The position numbers and the translations under genes were made by a program. Positions 6,661 to 11,427 of a stretch of DNA of 11,427 bases are shown here, piece by piece (position 1 is the first letter of the stretch; each line of letters begins with the position of its first letter). The notes under the pieces were generated by a model. That model did not search any database, was not told the DNA's origin, and saw only the letters and a list, made by a program, of their open reading frames with translations. The stretch covers positions 1 through 11,427 of the forward strand of contig DDWP01000015.1 in the NCBI GenBank assembly GCA_002345725.1, in the 5' to 3' direction. This DNA is from Candidatus Shapirobacteria bacterium UBA2283 (GTDB lineage: Bacteria; Patescibacteriota; Microgenomatia; UBA12405).

Positions 6661-6861
6661 ATGGCAAAGAAAAAAGCAGTCGTAAATCAAGATACTTGTA
6701 TTGGTTGTAATACTTGTCCCTTAGTCGATCCAGACACTTTTGAAATGGACAATGACACTTTCAAAGCTAAAGTCAAAGACACCGCTCCAGAAGTTAATGA
6801 CAAGACCGAAATGGCTGTAACCTCCTGTCCGGTTGGTGCTATTAGTATTTCCGAAGAATAG
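6661..6861 (+). CDS. Single-cluster [4Fe-4S] ferredoxin
   Basis: A 66-aa acidic electron carrier. Cluster ligands are C13, C16 and C19 in CIGCNTCP plus C56 in SCPVGAI, the one-cluster Fer4 arrangement with the second cluster's cysteines absent. Length and layout match the short ferredoxins of archaea, Bacillus and CPR bacteria, which pass single low-potential electrons to cytosolic enzymes. The ATG at 6661 is preferred over an in-frame upstream start at 6559, because the upstream part reads through the HEPN gene in another frame and a strong -10 box sits 9 nt before 6661. An exported thioredoxin-fold protein gene follows after 15 nt with its own likely promoter. Redox linkage between the two is possible but they act on opposite sides of the membrane. 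Confidence 0.93.
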   Translation: MAKKKAVVNQDTCIGCNTCPLVDPDTFEMDNDTFKAKVKDTAPEVNDKTEMAVTSCPVGAISISEE

Positions 6862-6864
6862 TTC

Positions 6865-6870
6865 TCTAAT
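6865..6870 (+). promoter_or_regulatory. Possible -10 box of the GILT/DsbA-like gene
   Basis: TCTAAT ends 6 nt before the ATG at 6877 within the 15-nt gap after the ferredoxin gene. It matches the leaderless spacing seen elsewhere but is only a moderate match, and read-through from the ferredoxin promoter is equally possible. Confidence 0.38.
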
Positions 6871-6876
6871 ACGATT

Positions 6877-7821
6877 ATGAAAATATCCACCCCCGCTGTC
6901 GTTTTCTTCTCTCTACTTCTTGCTGGAATCTCTTTTTATTCTGGAATGAATTTTAGTAAAACAGGATCAACTACTACTCCCGATATCAAAGCCACCACCA
7001 CTCTCATTACCTCAAAATCCGACAAGCCAGAACTAAAATTTTTTGTCATGAGTTTTTGCCCCTATGGTAACCAGATGGAAGATGTCCTTCGTCCAGTTTA
7101 TGATCTTTTGCAGGACAAAGTTGCCCTTACCCCTCAGTACATTTTTGACAAGATCGAAAACTTAGGTGAATATTGCAAGACCCGATCTGGTGACCCCGCT
7201 CAATGTTCCGCTTACGTCAAGAATGGTTATTTCAAGACCGAAGCTGAATGTAAAAAAGCTATCGGGGACAACCTAGCTTCTTGCCAAGACGAGAAAAACT
7301 ATCTCAAATCAAGTACAGGAGTCTTCTATGGTTCACTTCATGGACGCACCGAAGCCAATCAAAACATTCGAGAAATGTGTGCTTGGAAACAAGTTGCCGA
7401 CAAGAAAGTTTGGTGGGATTTCGTTGGCAACGTCAACAAAAACTGCACTTCTGACAATGCTGATACCTGCTGGGAAGAACAAGGTAAGTCCGTTGGTTTA
7501 GATACTCAAAAAGTTGCCGAATGTTTCAATCAAGAAGCCTTCACTTTAATCGAAGAACAAATCGCCGAGACTACCAAGTACACCGTCAGTGGATCTCCCA
7601 CTGTTATGATCAACGGAATTTTATTCCCACCAGAATCAGCCTACACTCAAGATGGCAAAGGTAGCATTTTAATTGGTAAAAAAGTTGCTACCCAAGATAG
7701 ATACCGCACTCCAAATGTCATCAAAGAAGCCGTTTGTGCTTCGATGAATAAAGCTGCCAAAGAATGTAACACCACTCTCCCAGATCTTTCTGGTGCTGCT
7801 CCTGCTGCTGGAGGTTGCTAA
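6877..7821 (+). CDS. Exported GILT/DsbA-like thioredoxin-fold protein, cysteine-rich
   Basis: A 314-aa secreted or membrane-anchored protein: hydrophobic segment 7-24, Ser/Thr-rich linker 25-50, then a thioredoxin-like domain. The active-site region is FFVMSFCPYGNQ, with a CPYG motif (C61-G64) in place of CxxC. The cis-proline loop is SGSPTVMING (P241). Segment 153-168, SLHGRTEANQNIREMC, aligns without gaps to the GILT signature CQHGx2ECx2Nx4C, keeping H155, G156, E159, N163 and C168 but with Ser and Ala at the two earlier cysteines. There are 12 cysteines in all (61, 100, 110, 125, 136, 168, 190, 198, 216, 287, 297, 314), the last being the final residue after a Pro/Ala-rich tail (AAPAAGGC). 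It probably acts in extracytoplasmic thiol-disulfide or copper/thiol chemistry. Exact reaction unknown. Confidence 0.75.
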   Translation: MKISTPAVVFFSLLLAGISFYSGMNFSKTGSTTTPDIKATTTLITSKSDKPELKFFVMSFCPYGNQMEDVLRPVYDLLQDKVALTPQYIFDKIENLGEYCKTRSGDPAQCSAYVKNGYFKTEAECKKAIGDNLASCQDEKNYLKSSTGVFYGSLHGRTEANQNIREMCAWKQVADKKVWWDFVGNVNKNCTSDNADTCWEEQGKSVGLDTQKVAECFNQEAFTLIEEQIAETTKYTVSGSPTVMINGILFPPESAYTQDGKGSILIGKKVATQDRYRTPNVIKEAVCASMNKAAKECNTTLPDLSGAAPAAGGC

Positions 7822-7824
7822 AAT
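7816..7824 (+). promoter_or_regulatory. Extended -10 promoter of the SpoU-family methyltransferase gene
   Basis: TGCTAAAAT (TG-n-TAAAAT) overlaps the last cysteine codon and the TAA stop of the preceding gene (7819-7821). It ends 5 nt before the ATG at 7830, predicting a leaderless mRNA. Confidence 0.55.
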
Positions 7825-7829
7825 ACCCC

Positions 7830-8393
7830 ATGGCCTCCAAAGAAATTAAGCTCAATTCTCATCAGCTTCGCTCTAGCAATCAGCTAATCGCTAAAGTTCA
7901 ACAACGTAAAGTCAAACGCAATCCAATTGTTTTAGTTCTCGACAATGTTTTGGACACTTACAATATTGGTTCATTCTTTCGTCTAGCCGACGCTATTGGC
8001 GCCGAAAAAATTTATCTTTGTGGACCAGTAGTCACCCCACCAAATATCAAGATTCACCGAGCCAGTATTGGTACTTGGAAATGGGTTCCTTGGGAGCATT
8101 TTCCGAAGACTGACGATTGTCTGAAGCAATTAAAAAAGGATGGTTATCATATCGTTGCCTGTGAGCAGAAACCGGGTAGTATTATTTATCATAAAGCGAA
8201 GTATAAATTCCCTCTGGCCATTGTTGCTGGTAGTGAATCGGATGGAGTAGGGGAGTCGACTCTAAAACTTTGCGACCAAATTATCGAAATTCCCATGTAC
8301 GGCATCAATGTCTCTCTCAACGTATTGGTGGCAACTTCGGTCATATGTTATAATATATTATGTCATCACTATACCTCCGAGACAGAGAGATAA
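7830..8393 (+). CDS. SpoU/TrmH-family RNA 2'-O-methyltransferase
   Basis: A 187-aa SPOUT enzyme that would transfer a methyl group from S-adenosylmethionine to a ribose 2'-OH of tRNA or rRNA. Motif 1 is N45-IGSFF-R51 in DNVLDTYNIGSFFRLADA, holding the catalytic arginine. Motif 2 is IVAGSESDGVG (131-141), and motif 3 is IPMYGINVSLNVLVA (154-168), which form the trefoil knot that binds the cofactor. Length fits the minimal TrmH (tRNA Gm18) type without the extra N-terminal domain of RlmB, but the substrate cannot be fixed from sequence. The start at ATG 7830 (MASKEIK) is preferred to a TTG at 7815 that overlaps the previous gene. The last 34 nt overlap the next gene in another frame, and the tail CHHYTSETER looks non-conserved. 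In-knot residues appear intact. Confidence 0.88.
   Translation: MASKEIKLNSHQLRSSNQLIAKVQQRKVKRNPIVLVLDNVLDTYNIGSFFRLADAIGAEKIYLCGPVVTPPNIKIHRASIGTWKWVPWEHFPKTDDCLKQLKKDGYHIVACEQKPGSIIYHKAKYKFPLAIVAGSESDGVGESTLKLCDQIIEIPMYGINVSLNVLVATSVICYNILCHHYTSETER
8346..8354 (+). promoter_or_regulatory. Extended -10 promoter inside the 3' end of the methyltransferase gene
   Basis: TGTTATAAT, a perfect extended -10, lies in codons for C-Y-N of the methyltransferase and ends 5 nt before the ATG at 8360. TTGGTG at 8325-8330, 18 nt upstream of the hexamer, is a partial -35 match. Confidence 0.62.
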
Positions 8394-8704
8394 AAAGCCT
8401 CACTGAACCAAGTCCTACAAAGAAAGACATCAAAATTTTACACGCCTCTTCAAATCCTGCAAGAATACAAGCCGCTGCAAATTCACTACAAACAGAACTT
8501 GATAAACCAAGCCAATCTGTTACGCTTGCACAAGCACAAGCATTTATAGATCATGATCAACGAATCGAGACAGAATCCCTAACTATTGGTCGTGCGTCGT
8601 TTCCAGAAGGCGAAGCAGAAAGGGGTATCTCCATCCTTCCCCGAAGAGGTGCCATGGATAGGGTAGTCGACAACATCAAAGCTCTCAAAATTAGGCTAAA
8701 ATAA
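8360..8704 (+). CDS. Unrecognised small protein upstream of the gyrase locus
   Basis: I do not recognise this 114-aa protein. It has no membrane segment or signal peptide. The middle is helical and Gln/Ala-rich (ARIQAAANSLQTELD, then SVTLAQAQAFIDHDQRIE), followed by a Gly/Glu loop (SFPEGEAERG) and a basic helical C-terminus (RRGAMDRVVDNIKALKIRLK), which could contact nucleic acid or a partner. It overlaps the methyltransferase gene by 34 nt. The start is chosen because a perfect extended -10 lies 5 nt upstream. Alanine codons here are mostly GCA, whereas flanking genes favour GCC/GCT, so it may be a more recent arrival. It converges on the gene at 8720 with 15 nt between stops and no hairpin terminator. 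Confidence 0.52.
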   Translation: MSSLYLRDREIKSLTEPSPTKKDIKILHASSNPARIQAAANSLQTELDKPSQSVTLAQAQAFIDHDQRIETESLTIGRASFPEGEAERGISILPRRGAMDRVVDNIKALKIRLK

Positions 8705-8719
8705 CACTTCTCTTACACA

Positions 8720-9028
8720 TTAATAGCGACGAGTATTATCCCTTACCAATCTTTCCGGTCCAAGTCTAACTGGTCGTCTAACCACCACAGCACCATCCTC
8801 AATATCTGCGACATATTGACCAACCACAGGACAATTTTTAAACAAATTATCACTCTTGTCATGTTCCACAACAAAAACCACGGGTGGTAGCTCTCCCTCC
8901 TCGCTCTTAAATCTCTGTTTTAATTCAAATGCCAGTCGTCTTGGAAGTAAACCGCGGTCGGTAGCCAGTTTTTTCTCACCATTCACAAAAATTTCTAACG
9001 ACTGCCTCGGTTCTGGTAATCTATCCAT
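8720..9028 (-). CDS. Unrecognised small protein convergent with the preceding gene
   Basis: A 102-aa soluble protein I cannot assign. The sequence alternates likely strands and charged loops: SLEIFVNGEKKLAT (about 10-23), a basic helix LPRRLAFELKQRF (27-39), ELPPVVFVVEHD (46-57), PVVGQYVADIEDGAVVVRRPVRL (68-90) and a basic tail ending DNTRRY. A small alpha/beta protein is plausible. The start at 9028 (MDRLPEP) is preferred to an in-frame ATG at 9043, because the minus-strand extended -10 TGATATGAT (9047-9039) overlaps the earlier ATG and would start transcription downstream of it. Orientation is opposite to most neighbours. Together with the gene at 8360 it forms a small convergent cassette between the methyltransferase gene and gyrB. 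Its reality rests on length, promoter and sensible composition only. Confidence 0.5.
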   Translation of the reverse strand: MDRLPEPRQSLEIFVNGEKKLATDRGLLPRRLAFELKQRFKSEEGELPPVVFVVEHDKSDNLFKNCPVVGQYVADIEDGAVVVRRPVRLGPERLVRDNTRRY

Positions 9029-9038
9029 ATATACCCCG

Positions 9039-9047
9039 ATCATATCA
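9039..9047 (-). promoter_or_regulatory. Extended -10 for the 8720-9028 gene
   Basis: On the minus strand this reads TGATATGAT (TG-n-TATGAT). It ends 10 nt before the ATG at 9028, predicting a leader of 3-4 nt. It covers the alternative ATG at 9043, which would therefore not be in the transcript. Confidence 0.48.
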
Positions 9048-9143
9048 CACCCTACATACTAAATAAATATCGATCAGTTTTTAGGATAACCATAGAAAAT
9101 ATCTCAATTATTATCCCTTAAAACCGGCCAAAAATAGCCATCT

Positions 9144-9171
9144 TTTTGACCTCTTTTGACACACTTTGTCA
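9144..9171. repeat. 10-bp-spaced direct repeat plus inverted repeat upstream of the gyrB promoter
   Basis: TTTTGAC occurs at 9144-9150 and again at 9154-9160, a spacing of one helical turn. The second copy overlaps TGACA (9157-9161), which pairs with TGTCA (9167-9171) across a 5-nt loop. TTGACA at 9156-9161 also equals a perfect -35 hexamer, but no good -10 lies at the right distance. An operator or a relic promoter are both possible. Confidence 0.38.
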
Positions 9172-9208
9172 CCATAAGTTATGCCTATCTTTACGTACAT
9201 TTTGCTTA

Positions 9209-9236
9209 TTGCCAAGCCAAAATTAAGTGTTACAAT
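9209..9236 (+). promoter_or_regulatory. gyrBA promoter
   Basis: TTGCCA (9209-9214, five of six -35 bases), a 16-nt spacer and TACAAT (9231-9236) preceded by an extended TG (9228-9229). Unlike the other promoters here it lies 68 nt from its start codon, giving a predicted leader of about 62 nt. This is the most complete promoter of the window. Confidence 0.65.
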
Positions 9237-9266
9237 GAAATTATCTCAATAAATTCGCAAAATTAT

Positions 9267-9294
9267 CTAGCGAACCAGAGTTCTAGCGCACCAG
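9267..9294 (+). repeat. Tandem 12-nt repeat in the gyrB leader
   Basis: CTAGCGAACCAG (9267-9278) and CTAGCGCACCAG (9283-9294) differ at one base and are 16 nt apart; a partial third GCGCAC follows at 9294-9299, 5 nt before the start codon. There is no Shine-Dalgarno sequence in this leader. The repeats could bind a regulator or supercoiling-sensitive factor, or affect initiation; function is unknown. Confidence 0.55.
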
Positions 9295-9304
9295 CGCACT
9301 ACAC

Positions 9305-11245
9305 ATGGCTGATCAAAAATACACATCTGAACAAATTGTCGTCCTCGAAGGTCTAGAGCCGGTCCGTAAACGTCCTGCCATGTATATCGGATCTACCGAT
9401 GTTAGGGGATTACACCACTGTCTTACCGAGATAATCGACAATTCCATTGATGAAGCTCTCGCCGGTTTTGCCCACAATGTTTGGATAATGATTCATCCCG
9501 ATAATTCTGTCACCGTCGCTGATGATGGTCGCGGTATACCGGTGGACATCATGCCTAAGTACAAAAAACCTGCCCTTGAAATCATTATGACCACTCTCCA
9601 TTCTGGAGGTAAGTTTGAAGGTGCTGCCTACAAAGTCTCCGGTGGTCTTCATGGAGTCGGTGCCGCCTGCGTCAACGCTCTCTCATCTCTCTACCAAGTC
9701 GAAGTTCGCCGTGATGACAAGATTCACTTCATGGAATTCAACAGGGGAATCGTCAAGACACAATTGACCACCATTCCTGAGACCAAAATACCTCGTCTTG
9801 GACAGATATTACCCCCCAACACCAATGGCACCACCGTCACTTTCTATCCCGATACAGAAATTTTCAAAGAAACTGTCGAGATGGATTCCAAGACCATCAT
9901 TCGTTCAGTTAAAGACAGAGCCTATCTTACAAGCAAAATATACTTTCACTTTTACGACGAAAGAAAAAAAACAGAACACCACTACTATTTTGAAGGTGGA
10001 ATTCTCTCCCTTCTTCGCGAAATCAATAAAAACAAAGTCGTCGTTCACGAGCCAATTTATCTTCACGGTGAGAACGATGGAGTCGACGTCGAAGTAGCCA
10101 TACAATATAACGATACTTTCCAAGAAAACACCCCATCATTTGTCAACATTATCAACACTCATGAAGGTGGTACTCACTTAACTGGTTTCAAGATCGCCCT
10201 CACCAAGGTCATCAAAGACTACGCCGAACGAAAAGAAATGATCAAAGGCAAAGACGATGCCATTACCAGCGAAGATGTTCGTGAAGGCTTGACAGCTATT
10301 ATCTCTCTCAAAATGGGTAGTAAAGACCTCCAGTTTGAAGGTCAAACAAAAGGTAAATTAGGCAACTCCGAAGTCCAACCACTCGTCACCAAAATCGTCA
10401 GAGAACAGCTCGAAATGTATTTCGAGGAACATCCCGATATCGCCAAAGCCATTGTCAGTAAATCTATTTTAGCTATCCAAATCCGTAAAGCTGCCCGAGC
10501 CGCCAAAGACGCTATCATGCGTAAAGGTGCTTTTGATTCTATGGGTCTTCCCGGTAAACTTGCTGATTGTCAATCCAAAAAACCCGAAGAATGCGAGATC
10601 TACATCGTCGAGGGAGATTCCGCCGGTGGTTCCGCTAAGCAGGGGAGAGATCGCAAATTTCAAGCCATCCTCCCTCTTTGGGGTAAAGCCCTCAACACTG
10701 AAGGTATGCGTCTTGATAAAATCGTCGGCTCTGACAAATTAAAGGATCTTATTATTGGTCTTGGTTGCGGCATCGGAGAAACTTTCGATCTCGCCAAATT
10801 ACGTTACCACCGCATTATTATCATGTCTGATGCTGACGTTGATGGCGCTCACATCGCCACTCTTTTATTAACATTTATTTTCCGCCATTTACCAGGAATT
10901 GTTGAAGCCGGCCATGTCTATATTGCCATGCCTCCACTTTTCAAAATCAAACAAGGCAAACAAATTGGTTATGTCTACACCGAAGAAGAAAAAGATGTTT
11001 ACCTAAAAGGTAGCATCGACACTTCCAAGCCTTTCGATCTTCAGCGCTACAAGGGTTTGGGAGAAATGAATCCCGAACAACTTTGGGACACCACCATGAA
11101 TCCAGAGACTCGTTTACTTAAAAAAGTCACCATCGGTGACGCAGTCAAAGCCGACGAGATCTTCCGTATTTTAATGAGCGAAGATGTTCCACCTCGAAAA
11201 AAGTTCATCACCACTCATGCTCATTTAGCTACATTAGATATATAG
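9305..11245 (+). CDS. gyrB: DNA gyrase subunit B
   Basis: The 646-aa ATPase subunit of DNA gyrase, which works with GyrA to introduce negative supercoils. GHKL ATPase motifs are present: E42 and N46 in TEIIDNSIDE, DDGRGIP (73-79), GGLHGVGAACVNALS (113-127) and the QTK loop (347-349). The TOPRIM metal site is E436-GDSAGG and D509-A-D511-V-D513. The C-terminus carries QRYKGLGEMNPEQLWDTTMNP (580-600). Length matches compact GyrB/ParE without the large insert of E. coli GyrB. The motif usually read LPLRGKILN is LPLWGKALN (W459). The start is ATG 9305 (MADQKYTSEQIVVLEGLEPVRKRPAMYIGS). gyrA follows after 3 nt, which favours GyrB over ParE. Expression probably starts at the promoter at 9209-9236 with a repeat-bearing leader. 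Confidence 0.96.
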   Translation: MADQKYTSEQIVVLEGLEPVRKRPAMYIGSTDVRGLHHCLTEIIDNSIDEALAGFAHNVWIMIHPDNSVTVADDGRGIPVDIMPKYKKPALEIIMTTLHSGGKFEGAAYKVSGGLHGVGAACVNALSSLYQVEVRRDDKIHFMEFNRGIVKTQLTTIPETKIPRLGQILPPNTNGTTVTFYPDTEIFKETVEMDSKTIIRSVKDRAYLTSKIYFHFYDERKKTEHHYYFEGGILSLLREINKNKVVVHEPIYLHGENDGVDVEVAIQYNDTFQENTPSFVNIINTHEGGTHLTGFKIALTKVIKDYAERKEMIKGKDDAITSEDVREGLTAIISLKMGSKDLQFEGQTKGKLGNSEVQPLVTKIVREQLEMYFEEHPDIAKAIVSKSILAIQIRKAARAAKDAIMRKGAFDSMGLPGKLADCQSKKPEECEIYIVEGDSAGGSAKQGRDRKFQAILPLWGKALNTEGMRLDKIVGSDKLKDLIIGLGCGIGETFDLAKLRYHRIIIMSDADVDGAHIATLLLTFIFRHLPGIVEAGHVYIAMPPLFKIKQGKQIGYVYTEEEKDVYLKGSIDTSKPFDLQRYKGLGEMNPEQLWDTTMNPETRLLKKVTIGDAVKADEIFRILMSEDVPPRKKFITTHAHLATLDI

Positions 11246-11248
11246 AAT

Positions 11249-11427
11249 ATGCCCAAAGACACCACCAAAAACATATTAGTCAAAGACGATGCTCTTCTCA
11301 TCAACAACGAAGGCAAGATCATCAATGTCGATATCGTCCCTGAGATGGAGAAGTCCTATTTGGACTACGCCATGTCAGTTATCGTCTCCAGAGCTTTACC
11401 AGATGTTAAGGATGGTCTCAAACCAGT
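11249..11427 (+). CDS. gyrA: DNA gyrase subunit A, 5' end
   Basis: The first 59 codons of the breakage-reunion subunit; the gene continues past the right edge. After a short polar leader (MPKDTTKNILVKDDALLINNEG), the diagnostic GyrA/ParC start EMEKSYLDYAMSVIVSRALPDVKDGLKPV is visible (about residues 32-60). The catalytic tyrosine and the C-terminal beta-pinwheel that separates GyrA from ParC lie outside the window, but gyrB-gyrA adjacency favours gyrase. The ATG lies 3 nt after the gyrB stop with no ribosome binding site, so it is co-transcribed and likely translated by re-initiation. Confidence 0.95.
   Translation, partial: MPKDTTKNILVKDDALLINNEGKIINVDIVPEMEKSYLDYAMSVIVSRALPDVKDGLKP

Larger units (their letters stand above)
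9044..9304 (+). other. Longest intergenic stretch: gyrB upstream region
   Basis: These 261 nt hold no gene I believe in. They contain, left to right: the minus-strand promoter of the 9028 gene (9039-9047), an AT-rich stretch, a TTTTGAC direct repeat with an inverted TGTCA (9144-9171), the gyrB promoter (9209-9236) and a tandem repeat in the predicted gyrB leader (9267-9294). This is the only substantial regulatory-looking space in the window. Confidence 0.6.

Noticed and set aside
8705..8719. Bidirectional terminator between convergent genes
   Set aside because: The 15-nt gap has no inverted repeat or T-tract; the same is true of the 7-nt gap at 1758-1764.
8856..9062. Rightward 68-aa frame opposite the 8720-9028 gene
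   Set aside because: Ser/Thr-rich composition typical of an antisense shadow, and no promoter at the usual distance.
9156..9161. TTGACA as the gyrB -35 box
   Set aside because: No acceptable -10 hexamer 16-18 nt downstream; the TTGCCA/TACAAT pair at 9209-9236 fits much better.
9156..9356. 66-aa open frame in the gyrB upstream region
   Set aside because: Starts at TTG, covers the regulatory region and continues into gyrB in the wrong frame; composition is not protein-like.
11241..11248. A separate leaderless promoter for gyrA (TATAGA/TAGAAT)
   Set aside because: The hexamers end 0-2 nt before the ATG, too close for a transcript containing the start codon; co-transcription with gyrB is simpler.

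Overview
The window looks like chromosomal DNA of a Candidate Phyla Radiation (Patescibacteria) bacterium, possibly of the Microgenomates lineage. The reasons are compact small genes, almost no Shine-Dalgarno sequences, very short or overlapping gene junctions, a 98-aa protein of a type I associate with that group, and a short GyrB with an LPLWGK variant of the usual LPLRGK motif. TGA is used as a stop (6145-6147), so the recoded TGA of Gracilibacteria/Absconditabacteria does not apply. Lineage is inferred from protein style, not from a search.

Layout: (1) Left edge: the 5' end of a leftward staphylococcal-nuclease-like gene, divergent from a rightward pair made of a CPBP/CAAX-type membrane protease and a phospholipase-D-like protein (216-1757). 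(2) A leftward membrane-anchored protein (1765-2277) converges on that pair. It diverges from a small conserved protein (2297-2593) across a shared 8-bp palindromic -10 box. (3) A MacAB-like efflux module follows: membrane fusion protein, ABC ATPase and FtsX/MacB permease (2601-5559). (4) A two-gene unit (5581-6650) encodes an LDIDH-motif membrane protein and a HEPN-domain protein with 4-nt overlapping ends. (5) Next are a 66-aa single-cluster ferredoxin, an exported GILT/DsbA-like thioredoxin-fold protein and a SpoU/TrmH-family RNA 2'-O-methyltransferase (6661-8393). (6) Two unrecognised convergent small genes (8360-9028) lie before the gyrase locus. (7) The gyrB leader, complete gyrB and the 5' end of gyrA close the window.

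The clearest unifying signal is transcriptional. Nearly every gene that heads a unit has a -10 box (often extended, TGnTATAAT) ending 5-11 nt before the start codon. This predicts leaderless or near-leaderless mRNAs. At three junctions the TAA stop of the upstream gene is part of the next gene's -10 box. Only gyrB has a long leader, and that leader carries a tandem repeat. The + strand appears C-rich over G in genes of both orientations, suggesting that it is the lagging-strand side of the replichore. I see no tRNA, rRNA, CRISPR array, insertion sequence or convincing intrinsic terminator.
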